From Smittium culicis (Eukaryota > Kickxellomycota > Harpellomycetes > Harpellales > Legeriomycetaceae): a DNA stretch of 32,496 bases. A program made the position numbers and the translations under genes. A model generated the notes under the pieces. That model did not search any database. It was not told the origin of the DNA and saw only the letters and a program-made list of their open reading frames with translations. Of the stretch, positions 1 to 11,406 are shown one piece after another (position 1 is the first letter of the stretch; each line of letters starts with the position of its first letter). Location of the stretch: NCBI GenBank assembly GCA_001970855.1, contig LSSN01002145.1:1-32496 (forward strand), read 5' to 3'.

Positions 1-3000
1 TTTTTTTATGATCCTTTGGAAAATGCGCTAGTAATTTTCAGTTAATTCAATTATTTATTTCGTCGATTGATATTGATAAACGAAAATTTAAATTTTTCTT
101 GAGAAATAAATAAAGATAGAAATTGTTTATGTTTATAACTTATTTAACAATAAATTTCGTATTTTAAAATAAATCAAATAATTTAATTTATAATGCGTTT
201 AAATTTCCTTTTGGTTCAGAATGTTTTTTAGGATATACATTATATACAAAAATTTAATTTATTACTTGAGATTAAAAAAATAATAATATTAATTCTTTCC
301 TATTAACAATTATAATAGTTATTTTTTTAAAATCTATGCGATATTTTAATTATAAATGCCTAAATAAAATATACTAACATTCAAAATTTGCTTAATTCAC
401 ATCATTTAGTGTACTTATCAGAATATTTTTATATATTTTATTTATGATTAATTTTTTTTAGAATTAATGGTAAAATAATATATAGAATATTTTCCGATAA
501 ATAGTATAAATTTTTACTATATCATATATTTATTTTACTAATTACAGGTAATTTAAATGCATATATGTGTATTTTTTTCCTTTTAGCGCTTTACAATTGC
601 ATGTAATTTCAATATCAATATTACTATACAAAAATTTTTTTGTGTTTAATGTTTTTTAATTATGTTACGAAATTAAATATAATGTAAATTTAATAATGGC
701 TATTTAAACCATGGTTTATATCAGATAAATTAGTAGGATTTTAAAATTTTATTAGCAACCTTTTTATATGGGTATAAAAATTGTAATTTTTATTTATAAA
801 ATAAATAAATATCAATTTTTTTTAGTATAGATGAATCAATTATGACTAATTAGCTATTAATATAGTGAGTGTAATTAAATTATAGATAATATTTTGATTC
901 AATAATGTATTAATTAGTACTAATTCGTTCCACATATAAAATTATGATATTTTATAATTCTATCTGAGATGATTTATTTAGATAAGCATTATTTTTTTAT
1001 TGGTAATAATTCGCTTTTTAAAGTTCAGGTTATTCTATTTTTAAAGAATAAGCAGGGTTTTTAAAATGATTTTATATTCAAGTGTGAGATTTTTTAAATA
1101 ATAATTATACAACTATAGTTTACAGCTTTAGATGGAATTAATCGGCTTTTAGGGTGATTGATTTTGTATATTAAAAGAGAAAAATATGTAGATCATGATA
1201 ATAATAGCGAAAAGGGTTAATTTAATTTAAATTATAAGAAAAAAACACATATTTTGATAATATAAGTTTGAGATTGTTGATTATATATCTTTGTTTTATA
1301 AAATGAATTAGAAATTAGAAATAAGAAATCTATCTTTGTCTTATCACTGTGAAATATTAAAATAATTTGAAAGTTGTAGTGCTAAAAATCATCTTATACT
1401 ATATTTAATTTAAATAAAAAATAATATGAATAAGAATAAAATAATGATTAAAGATTAAATTATTGATTCTTACACATAAATTTCTATATACTAAATATCT
1501 TTAAGATATTAAATTAAGAAGATTGTATAGATTTCGTGTTATAAATTTTAGTCAAACGCTGTAATAATAAATAATTATAAAATTTATTTAATTTTTTGAT
1601 TGAAGTAAATCTCAAATTTAGACAGATTTATAACTAGAATGGTTTAAATTTTATATTTAATAACATCATATTTTTGACTATATTTTCCAAATTGCCACAA
1701 GTATAATTAATTTCTAAAATTTTGTTATTATTATTTGAAAACTAAAGAGGATTAATTCTAGTTATGATATTCTAAGAAAAATTTCATGATTGGTTATTTT
1801 AGTAATTTTATTAATATTAAATTAGATCGCTTAGGTTTTAGTATATAATTATATATATAAAAAATGATAAAACATTGATATATTTTATACGATTTATGAG
1901 ATATTTTAACAACAAGAAATAAATTCTAGATGTATGATTTTTATACGATTCATTGAGACATGGTACACAAAATAAATCGAATTTTACTATTTTATGTTGG
2001 TTTTCTGTTAAACCGTTTCGAGCCTAACATCATTTTATTTATTAAAGGATATAAAAACAGGGGAAAAATTCTACGAAATCAAAATAAAATAATGCTAATT
2101 GTTATTTTATATAAAATTCTAGTTTTTAAAAGGCGAAATAAATATATTTTAATAAATCATGTCACATGTTTAAATGTATATATATTTTAAATAAAATAGT
2201 TATAGGGTAATATTAAGAAAAGGCTCTAATGTATTTTACAAGATACAAAGCTTATTTATTATACTATTTTACAATTTAATCTTAATGGATAAGTGGATGC
2301 ATTTATAGAAATTTTATTATTTGCTTATGCTATTTCAATACATGTAAGCATGTGGGAGATTCCCATGAGAGATATAGCTTTTTTCTCAGAAAAATAATTT
2401 TTCTATATTTAATGCGATTTATCGGCGAACTTGTTCAGGTATTCAATTCTATTAGATAACACACTAATATAATTTAATGATACACTTATAGCTTTTGATT
2501 AGGAAATTTATAATAGGAAATGATTTGTCTTTGAAATAATCTCTCATATATAGAGATTTTATTTTATGCTATTGCCAATCTCAATACTAATAGATTTGGT
2601 TTTTAGTTTCCTAAATAAATTTTTAGTTGAATTTTTAAGTATGAAAGGTAGAAAGAAAAATCTTTCCAGCTATTGGCTATTTCCCATAAGAGCAGAGCTG
2701 GAAGTTGATAATTCTACGAATAGGATCCAATAAAATTGATGTACTTACCGTGAGAGAAATAATGGGCATTCATTGGCAGATGGTATTTACAGATTTCGAA
2801 AAGTTTGTTTATTTGTTGTCAAAAAGATATATTGAGAATAATTCACCATAAATCAGAGCTTATTGTATATTCACGAAAAAGTCTATGAGTTTTTCGATTC
2901 ACTTGGTTAATACATTCGATTCTGACCTTAATTATTAAGCCATTCTTTCATAATAAACCTCCTGTTAGTGTACTATAAAACCTTTAGCTATTAAATCAAC

Positions 3001-3051
3001 CTTTTCCCAAACACCGCCAGATAATTCCATATTATTAGTAGGTTGTGTACA
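1..3051. other. AT-rich intergenic region, no convincing gene
   Basis: About 3 kb of very AT-rich DNA with stops in all frames and many poly-A/poly-T runs. One short open stretch (1960-2190, +) has the composition of translated noise: Ile, Lys, Asn and Leu only, and no domain. From about 2500 to 2800 the minus strand reads as somewhat protein-like with isolated stops, which may be old decayed coding DNA. A TATAAAA at 2974-2980 lies 72 bases before the PDS5 start and could be its TATA box. No tRNA or rRNA was seen. Confidence 0.6.
2974..2980 (+). promoter_or_regulatory. possible TATA box of PDS5
   Basis: TATAAAA lies 72 bases upstream of the chosen ATG at 3052, in a stretch richer in C than the surrounding DNA. 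In such AT-rich sequence a TATA-like string is weak evidence by itself. Confidence 0.3.
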
Positions 3052-6000
3052 ATGGATGCCATACTTACCTCACTAACCTTCAAGCCATCGCTATTTCAGA
3101 AAGAAAATGCTAAAAAACTCATCTCCACCCAGGACCTGCTCCCTGAATTAAAAGTAATGTCTAATAGAGCTCATCATCAAACCTTTGTTTCAAAATTAAC
3201 TTTTAAAAATATTAATTTCTTTAAAGAAAAAAATATATCCTAATGATTATATCCTAATAATAGAAAATAACAAAAGAACTTAGTATCATTGACCAAGAAT
3301 CTGTTGATACTAGAAGTTTAACCTCTGTAGCCAAGCAGCTAATTTCAAACAAAATAACTGACCATCAAAATCACTCTGTTCAGGCATATGCTGCATGTTG
3401 TTTAGTAGACATCTTAAGATTGTTTGCCCCAGAGGCACCGTATAATAACCAAGAACTCGACGTGAGTATTTGTTTACATATTGTACTCTTATATCTTTGT
3501 ATTTCTACCATTTTTAATTTTACGCTTGATACCTTATATATTAGAGAATTTTCAGACTCTTTATCGTTCAGTTAAAACATTTGAAATCTACCTCTGACCC
3601 TCTATACTCGAAGAGCGCTTATCTATTAGACAGCCTAGCAAGTATCAGATCTGTAGCTTTGACAACCGAACTCGATGAAGCCGAAAAGCTAATGATTTCA
3701 TTCTTTACAACGCTATTCGAAACTATAAAGTAATTTTCACTTCTCCTATAAAAAAGATTTCCTACTCCCAATTTAAGCGAAAATATATATTTAACTATTA
3801 TAAGAAACACTAATTTTCATAATTACATACTTTTTTGTCATTATAGCCCCGAAATCCCTCGTAAAGTTCAAATCCAAATGACTGAAGTTTTGCAACACCT
3901 TATAGAAGAAAATAACGATGTCCCTCAGCAAGTACTGGATATCATTTTGCTACAATTTTTAAAAAAAAACCAATCTGAAAATCCTGCTGCTCATCAAATG
4001 GCTATCGATTTATGTAATAACACTACCACAACTTTACAAAAATATGTCTGTCAAGTAAGCTTTTAATCACTTTAATCTCAAATAATGTGCATTACCTATG
4101 ATATTTTTCTACTATAAAATATTTCACTATATCAAATTCATGCATAAATACCCTTAAAAAATATTGTTATCTATCTTTAAACTCCTTTCGTTTTTTCTTA
4201 TAGTACTTCAACGATATTATTATTGCTTCAAGCAAACAAACTGAAAGTGATAAAGAAACTATTACCAATTTAAAAACAGCACATTACCTAATTCTCGAAC
4301 TTAACAAAACTGCCTCTGGAATCTTACAAAATGTCGTCCCTCAGCTAGAAGAAGAGCTAGGTGTCGATGAAAGTAATATAAGGTCAATGGCAACTCAAGT
4401 GCTTGGTGAAATGTTTCTTGACAAAGGTTACACTTTAGCCAGTCGATTTCCAAGTACTTGGAGCTCTTGGGTACGCAGAAGATCTGATAAAAATACCACC
4501 GTGAGAGTTATGTGGGTTGAGCATGCTGTTTTGATGCTTCAAAAGCAGCCACAGTTAGCAAAAGAATTGGAAGGTATAGTAAAGTTTCATAACTAATTCT
4601 CATTCATAAAGTCCTATCATTTTTACAATTATTCTACTTAATCATAAGATTATTTTTTTACTTATACATACCCAATCTTAACTATATTGATAACTATCTT
4701 TAACAACTCACCTATAATTTCAATATTACCTATTATAGCTCCAATAATAGAAAAACTGGAGGATGTAGATGAAAAGGTCAGAAAAGCTGCGTGTTTCTCT
4801 TTTACAAAATTAGAAATTACCCCAATTGTTCAAAATAGTATTAGTGAAAAAATGCTCGATGTTTTAGGTGAACGTTGCAAAGATCGAAAATTAAGCCCAA
4901 GAATTGAAGCTACACAAGCACTGAGCCACATTTATGATCAAGTTTATGACGACATTGCAAACGGAAATCAAGTTTCAATTTCAAAATTTGGACAAATCCC
5001 CTCTTTAATATTAAACTTGATTTACGTTGGGTTATCTGATATCACTTGCAATGCTGAAGCTGCTCTATTTGGTGGAATTTTTGGCACAAGTAATATAAAA
5101 GATGACAGGATAAGGACTGAAAGACTAGTTTCTGTTTATAACTCCCTTACACAAAAAGCTAAAGTTGCATTTAGTGGCCTCATCAAACGTCAATCTGAGT
5201 AAGTGCTTGAATTTATAAACTTTACTTTATTAACTTAAATCTTAATTAAACTTCTCAAAGATCTAATAACTATTCCCTTCATTAATTTTTTTATTGTTTT
5301 TTTTATATTTTAGCTTAATCTTTGAAGTCGAGTTATTGATAAAATATGCTTCAAAATATATTGAGAGTGGTTCAGAAAACAAAGAAAAGTTCGAAAAGAT
5401 ATTCTATGAAATTTTAAAAAGAATTTCGAGCTTTTTCCCAGATCAAGAAAAGTTCTCTAACTCGATTTATAAAATCATTGAACTTAAAAATATAAAGATT
5501 TTTGAAGGAATCCTTAAAACTGTTGACCCATTATCCGACTTCAAAAAGGTCAGAAAAGAGCAAAAAGAAACTATGAGAGCAGTCCGCGACATTGACCCCG
5601 AGTTACTCGAGCCTCTCGCACTTTTGCTCAAGTCTATTAGTTTAACCACTCTAAACAAATCAAATATCGTGCCCTTACTCGAGTTTGTCTCTGGAAATTT
5701 CAGCAAGAATGACGGTAGAGCTAGTACTCTAGTACCAAGATCCAATAGTGATCATTTTATAAACAGCAACTCAATAAAAAACCGCATAAACTTTAGCAAG
5801 AGTGCGCAGGATATCCTAAAAGTAACAGTAAAGTTCCAACCTGTAATATTCAGCGGTCATGTGGAAGCACTGTTTGACGCTGATAGTCTTACTTGGGATC
5901 CAAATAGTATTGAAGATGATGATGATCAGCCTAACTTGACCGTTGAAAGACTATACACCATGTCTATGTTTGCAAAACTATATCCAAACTTAGTCCCATC

Positions 6001-7936
6001 ATCATCAGACTTTTTTAAAAAAGTTTCACGTTTGATAACTAATTCTCGGGACATCAAGGTATCGAAATATGCAGCTGCTATATTAGCAAATGTCTCTCAT
6101 TTCTTTAGTGACCTACAGAAATTAGCAGAAACTATTATTGAAGATTTATTGATCAGTGACGATTCAGAACTAGCACCTTGCTTACTTGCTGCGCTTTCTA
6201 GAATTGCTCTTATGAACCACAAAATCGTTGACACAGACAAATGTGACCAACTTTTCTTTGCGCTTCAGTCATTTTTGAATGGAACTATCCAAATGTTTGG
6301 TATAATCAGCGAAGATAATAAATCTGCAGGTGTGATGGTAGAAACTGAGTTCAAGAATAGAAATATGCTTAGCGATACCATCAAATGCCAAGTTTATGCA
6401 CTCAAGTTTTTAGTTAACCGTGTTTGTGGATATAGCCCGAACGCTTTCGACAGTTTAAATGCCGGGAATCTAATATTAGGAAATGCTAATCAAAATAACA
6501 CTGGAGGAAAGTATAATGATGAAACTTCATTCCAATTTAATAATTTGATGAAAATGCTACGAAAGTTCGTATACAATTTCCCAAGCTCAGATGAGAGTAC
6601 TGCATTAAATTTAAGTGCAGAGTCTAGAATGCATCTAAAACTAATTGCAGGCTCAGGTCTTTTAAAACTTGCTAGACAGCATAGATATGAGAAAGCTATG
6701 ACTCTGGCAGACCTAGAAGGTCTGAGACTTCTTGTGCAAGATCCTAGCTACGAAGTTAGATACACATTCGTCGCTGAAAAACTAATTGGCGCAATTTCAG
6801 CAGGGAAAATAAGCACAAAGTATATTCCGCTGCTATTTTTAGTTGCTCATGACCCAGAATCAGAAATTAAATCGTTGGTTAAAAGTTTTGTTCAAAACAG
6901 GCTCGCTGTTATGTACGGAAGCAGTTCTATGCTAGGAATTTCTAACAGTAATAATAAAATACCTGTCTTGGAGGAAAGCTTGATAACGCTTATTTACCTC
7001 CTTAGTCGCCATCCAGATTTTATTAGTGATGATGTTGTATTCTCATGCAATTTGTTTTCTGTTTACATAAATTACTTTATAAGTATTGTTGCTAAGAGTG
7101 AAAACGTATCATTGTTGTACAGCCTGACTACACAGCTAAAAACCGTTAGAGATTCAAGTGTCGATTTGTACCTTCCACAAATTGCACCTGCTAATGCTGT
7201 AAAAATCAATTCCTCTTTAATTTCTCCAATAAAAGTCAAATCAACGCTGAATGACGGCAACGAAATAGATATGAGCGATGTAGGCGAGGGATGTAACAAG
7301 TTGTGGGTATTGACAGATTTGTGCCTCTATCTGATTCAGCAAAAATGTTCAAGTGCAAATTGGACATTGAGCACATCTTCAGCCTCAGTTTACCCATCAG
7401 TTTTGAGTAACAGCAACATGTTTACAAAATTGACTAGCGAACAACAGTTTGTTGTTATGAGTGCAAGCTTTTTACCAATCGATTTTGTTAAGCCTAAAGC
7501 AGCGAATACTGGAGTTGTAGCTTCTAAAATTATTTCTGAAGGTAAGGAGTCCGGCTTCAAGACTAAGTCTCCTAAAATGGCAAGCTCTGCTAAAAAATTA
7601 AAACTATCGAAAATTAGTTCTTCTAAGAATAAGAGAAAGAAGAACCTAACAGCTAGCTCAGAAAGCGATGAATCCGGAAGCGAGATGGACTTCGATGAAA
7701 GCACACCTTCAAAAGGCAACAAAAAAGGCAAAAGATTAGCCGAAAGATTTAAATCCCCTGCACGAAGGTAAACGCGCTATGAGCTTAAAACTTTATATTT
7801 TTGATTATATTTATTATTTCTCGCTCTATTTTATTCTTAAATTGGTATTTAATTTTTATTTTCTAATGTGCTTCATAGAAACGCATCTCGGAAAGCAATA
7901 GGCAATGATGATTCTAGTGAAGAGTCTGATATATAA
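3052..7936 (+). CDS. PDS5: Sister chromatid cohesion protein PDS5, eight exons
   Basis: HEAT-repeat regulator that binds the cohesin ring in the nucleus and controls its loading, acetylation and release together with Wapl and Eco1. My exon model is 3052-3153, 3264-3461, 3545-3729, 3847-4054, 4204-4573, 4739-5198, 5314-7767 and 7879-7936. All junctions are GT-AG, all phases agree, and the product is 1344 aa, the usual family length. Residues 76-94 read YAACCLVDILRLFAPEAPY, the diagnostic PDS5 motif. The order of helices matches PDS5 to about residue 1240. The last 100 residues are a Lys/Ser/Asp/Glu tail with basic clusters that look like nuclear localisation signals, ending in SSEESDI. The start is the ATG at 3052, because the upstream in-frame TTG has no support. 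The intron before the last exon begins with an in-frame TAA, so keeping it would remove only the final 18 residues. The gene converges on the CFAP20 gene, with 285 bases between stops. Confidence 0.93.
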
Positions 7937-8083
7937 AAAAAAATCAATGTGTATTACTTTTTGATTATTATTATCTTTTAAAAATTTTTATTTTTGTAAT
8001 AATTTTACTTTATATAAACAAATATCAAATTAGTAAGTCTTGAAGTTATTTGTTATTTTTAATTTTTGATGGTTGATTATTTA

Positions 8084-8089
8084 AATAAA
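8084..8089 (+). terminator. possible polyadenylation signal of PDS5
   Basis: AATAAA lies about 150 bases after the PDS5 stop, in the 285-base gap before the convergent CFAP20 gene. The hexamer is common by chance in this composition. Confidence 0.3.
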
Positions 8090-8221
8090 TAAAAAAAGCG
8101 CTATCGGCTAAAGATATGCCGTCTAAAGTATAAACTATTTTTAAGATAAAGAAATTTCACGATATTTATATTACTTTTTAATAAAAAGTGAATGTAAGGT
8201 GAGATTCGAAGCAATGCGAGT

Positions 8222-9229
8222 TTAATCAGATGGGAAGTAAAGTTTAAATTCTGGGGGCAAAGAGTCTTCAGCAACAACTTTATCAGAGAAAAATATTCGA
8301 CGGATATGGCAGCTAGCGTTAACAGTTATTGAAGAAGTTTCTTTATAGTTTGATCCGAAACAGGCTTTTGCAGTTTCTGCGATGTTTAAAGTTAGCAAGT
8401 TCCAGCCTTTTTCTAGGCGCATGGGGAAGGTGGTGATTAGAGGCGAGTTGCGAGTAACTTTTTGGAAATTTGAGGAACGTAAGTAATGTGGTTTGTCATA
8501 CTCGTCAATTATTTCTAATTCGAAGGAGAAAAACAGATTTAAATTGCGGATTTGAAATATAATAAATGGTAGTTTCATTCCTAGCTGCATGGTTTCAGAG
8601 GGTGGACATTTAATAAAAGTAGAGGCTAGATTGGGCGAACTTATTCTTAGAACTGGCGATTTAAGTATACTGTCCTGTACAATAGCAATATTTTTTGATA
8701 GCTCGTTAAGTACTAAATCGAATTCGCATTCTTCATCTTGTGGCTCAGAAACTTTTATATTTGAGCTTTTGGGAGCTTCTTGGGAATCATTGATTGACCA
8801 GAGTTGCAAAGGGTGGGTGCTATTTTAAAAATATAAATTAGATTTTAATACAGAGAAACAAATGCGTTATTTAAACGTGAAGAGAGTATGCATGATCTTT
8901 TTGAAGACATAATATTTGAGATAATAAATGTGAACTGCTTACTATTACGAATTCAAAAGTATAACGAAACAATTAAATCCTCACCTACCCTAAACTGTAA
9001 AATACAGATAAGTAGCCTGACTATCAAATAAAAGAAAGTAAAATTTATTGAAAGTACTATAAATGTGTGACTTTTTAAAGTTTAAGAAAAAGGTAAAAAA
9101 AGTAAGGTACTAAATAATGAGCTTTATTTAAAAAATAACTAGTGAATCGTGGGAAAATAAAATATTTATAGATTTGATCTTTTGAAGCAGATATAAATAT
9201 ATATTTACCTGGTATGAGTTTCTAAGCAT
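8222..9229 (-). CDS. CFAP20: CFAP20/Bug22 homologue, three exons
   Basis: CFAP20 is a small beta-sandwich protein of the ciliary doublet inner junction and of centrioles. Some non-ciliated plants also keep it, where its role is less clear. My exons on the minus strand are 9229-9209 (MLRNSYQ), 9020-8989 (SGYLSVFYSLG up to the split Gly codon) and 8819-8222. The junctions are GTAAAT...GATAG and GTAGGT...ATAG, with introns of 188 and 169 bases. The joined product has 216 aa against about 193 in animals. Its start aligns directly with the conserved MFKNTFQSGFLSILYSIG-type N-terminus. Other hallmarks are PLQLW at 21-25, CPP near 89 with LGMKLPF after it, RLEKGWN at 152-158, and the C-terminal block CHIRRIFFSDKVVAEDSLPP followed by EFKLYFP. 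The extra length is a Ser/Glu/Asp-rich insert after PLQLW, at about residues 29-55. It stands alone, not fused to WD repeats as in WDR90. Confidence 0.9.
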
Positions 9230-9543
9230 TCTGATGGCTTTTTAAATAACTATTTTATAGAATTGCAAAAATTCTAAACTCTAAATGATAAGAAAGTGAC
9301 CAAAATATAGAAAAAATTTATAGAAAAAAACAATTAAAATATAAAAAATTTAAAATCAATAACAATCCAATAAAAAACATATAAAAAAATATTATGGATT
9401 CCAATATTCAAATAAATTGATTGAAAAAATAAAAGTTAATTATAGAAATGTAAATAAAGAATAAATTACGTCAAAACTATGAGAAACAATATGCTATTTT
9501 CTGATATAAAAAAAGTCTAGTGCTAGTTTAGTGCTATAAATAT
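9230..9543. other. short intergenic spacer
   Basis: This 314-base AT-rich spacer lies between the stop of the 620-aa secreted protein and the start of the CFAP20 homologue, both on the minus strand. It must hold the 3' end of the first and the promoter of the second. I see no further feature. Confidence 0.5.
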
Positions 9544-11406
9544 TTAAGCGGCATAAATTTCCTGCAGCCCAGGGTAATCAACAGTTACAGTTGTATACAC
9601 TACAGGGTAAGATTCGGTATTATCATAACTACTAGTAGCTTTAGTGAATGTGCTTGAAGCTGAAACGCTGCTTTTAGTTTTGGACTCTGTGGGCCTAGAA
9701 TATGACATTTCACTAGAGCTGGTTTTTGTTATTTGGGTGCTTTTTTTGGTTTCGGAGCTACTACTTCCTCTTTCTGAGCTAGTTCTTGTTTTTTCAGTAA
9801 AGCTGCTGACGGGTGATGACATCGGGGTATACTGGGTTTGTGGAGTATCGTATGTAACCGGCTTAGGCTTGTTTGGAACAAATTGCGGATACTTTATAGT
9901 ATTTGTAACGATTTGATAGTCATAGTCATTTGTATTTCTCGGTTTATCGTGTTGGTAATTATCTTTGCCTCCATTAAAGATTATGTATATAATTGGGATT
10001 TTCTCGTAGCCATTGTGGTGAACAACTGGGAAGTTTTGTGCCAAGAAGCTAGAATCGTCTTTACTGAATTTGTTATTGCCCATTTCTGTCACTAAGCATA
10101 TACGAACACTTCCGTGCTTTGTTGACAATTCCTTTACTAGCCAGTCTTTATTTTTATCGTCGTTGTTTATTGCATATTCCTGAGATTGGTCAATATAACC
10201 GTTATTCGCAATGTCTATAACAGGATAACCAGGGATTTTACCGTCACCACTTCTGCTCTGATGATACTGCCTCTTAACTCTCCAATCCATGATTTTTTGT
10301 CTTCCGCTTTCCTCATAGCCCATCTTTGGCGATTTAACAGTAAAGCACTGCATTACGAATGCTGGATTAGTATTAGATCCGCTGTTGTGTGGTGTTTGTG
10401 ATCCATATCCATTGTTATCTGGTAGAGATTCTGGCTTATAACCACCATTTTCATTATAAGTATATTGGTATGGATTATATGGCCCGTTTCCATATATGTT
10501 TGGCGGGCCTGGTCTCGACCCATATTGTTCATTTCCATTATGAGGCATTGGTTTACCATTTTCAGGACTGTACCCATCTAATCCATTATCAATTGTATTG
10601 GTACCCGGATTTCTGTTTGAGCTTGGAGATCCAGAGCCGTTGTTGGTGGTTCCATCAGAAAATACTGGCCTTGGGTCTCTTCCCATTCCACTATCAAAAG
10701 TGTTTGGATTCAATGTTGGGTTTGGTTTCTGAATAGAGCGAGTAGGCCCAAAATTACCCAGATCATAATCTGGAGCTGAGCTTGGATAGCCATCTGTACT
10801 TTCGTTGTTATATTTAACACCATCATTGCTATCTTTTGATAGAGTAACGTAATTTGTAACTAATTTTGTTCGAGTTGTAGTTTTTTCAACCAATTTTGTT
10901 GTGGTTTCTATGCTTTTAGCAGGATACGATTCACCATTATCTCTATGAATACCATAGTCAACATCCTGGTTTTGGATATTTTTAACATTACTAGTTGAAC
11001 TATCGCTTCCACGAACGAAATCAGGATCATCAGAAATGACGCCATTTCCAGAGTTGCTTTTTATGAGATAACTTGTGAGCTTGCTATGCCCTGTATCTCT
11101 GTTATAATCGTTATATCCTCCTATTCCTCGATTCCCGCTATATTTATTAAAAGAACCATATTGCGCATCAAAAGCATTACCCTTGCTTAGGTCGAAGTAG
11201 TTTTGATTAACAAAACCCTTACCACGGTTGCTATAAGTTTGTTGATTATTTTTATCATTATATATTATAGCTTTCCATTTTTGATCAAGAAAGCTAGAGT
11301 CATAGCCCGAATTACCAACATCATTGTACATCTGAGCATTGCTTTCTGAAAATAGCAAATACCCAAAACAAATAAATGAGATTAAAGAAATTTTAAAAGA
11401 TTTCAT
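9544..11406 (-). CDS. Secreted Asn/Gly/Ser-rich protein of unknown function, 620 aa
   Basis: I do not recognise a family. Residues 1-24 form a clear signal peptide: a Lys near the N-terminus, a hydrophobic core, and cleavage expected after SESNA. Residues 25-350 are low complexity, rich in Asn, Gly, Tyr, Ser and Asp, with a Thr/Lys-rich stretch at 168-190. Residues 348-480 look folded and hold the only two mature cysteines (354 and 437), with a Lys-Arg pair at 378-379 that could be a kexin site. Residues 525-595 are Ser/Thr/Lys-rich, as expected for an O-glycosylated stalk. The end (YPVVYTTVTVDYPG) has no hydrophobic GPI-type tail. It reads as one exon. A TATATA near 11479-11484 lies about 75 bases upstream of the ATG. 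Its likely place is the cell wall or an extracellular matrix such as a spore coat or holdfast; that is inference. Confidence 0.75.
   Translation of the reverse strand: MKSFKISLISFICFGYLLFSESNAQMYNDVGNSGYDSSFLDQKWKAIIYNDKNNQQTYSNRGKGFVNQNYFDLSKGNAFDAQYGSFNKYSGNRGIGGYNDYNRDTGHSKLTSYLIKSNSGNGVISDDPDFVRGSDSSTSNVKNIQNQDVDYGIHRDNGESYPAKSIETTTKLVEKTTTRTKLVTNYVTLSKDSNDGVKYNNESTDGYPSSAPDYDLGNFGPTRSIQKPNPTLNPNTFDSGMGRDPRPVFSDGTTNNGSGSPSSNRNPGTNTIDNGLDGYSPENGKPMPHNGNEQYGSRPGPPNIYGNGPYNPYQYTYNENGGYKPESLPDNNGYGSQTPHNSGSNTNPAFVMQCFTVKSPKMGYEESGRQKIMDWRVKRQYHQSRSGDGKIPGYPVIDIANNGYIDQSQEYAINNDDKNKDWLVKELSTKHGSVRICLVTEMGNNKFSKDDSSFLAQNFPVVHHNGYEKIPIIYIIFNGGKDNYQHDKPRNTNDYDYQIVTNTIKYPQFVPNKPKPVTYDTPQTQYTPMSSPVSSFTEKTRTSSERGSSSSETKKSTQITKTSSSEMSYSRPTESKTKSSVSASSTFTKATSSYDNTESYPVVYTTVTVDYPGLQEIYAA

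Noticed and set aside
1960..2190. 76-aa open frame
   Set aside because: Its amino acid use is that of AT-rich noise, with no domain, no promoter context and no splice logic.
2741..2760. GTACTTACCGTGAGAG resembling the 5' end of U1 snRNA
   Set aside because: Only the short ACTTAC core matches; no U1 loop sequence or Sm site follows. On the minus strand it is just a GTAAGTAC string.
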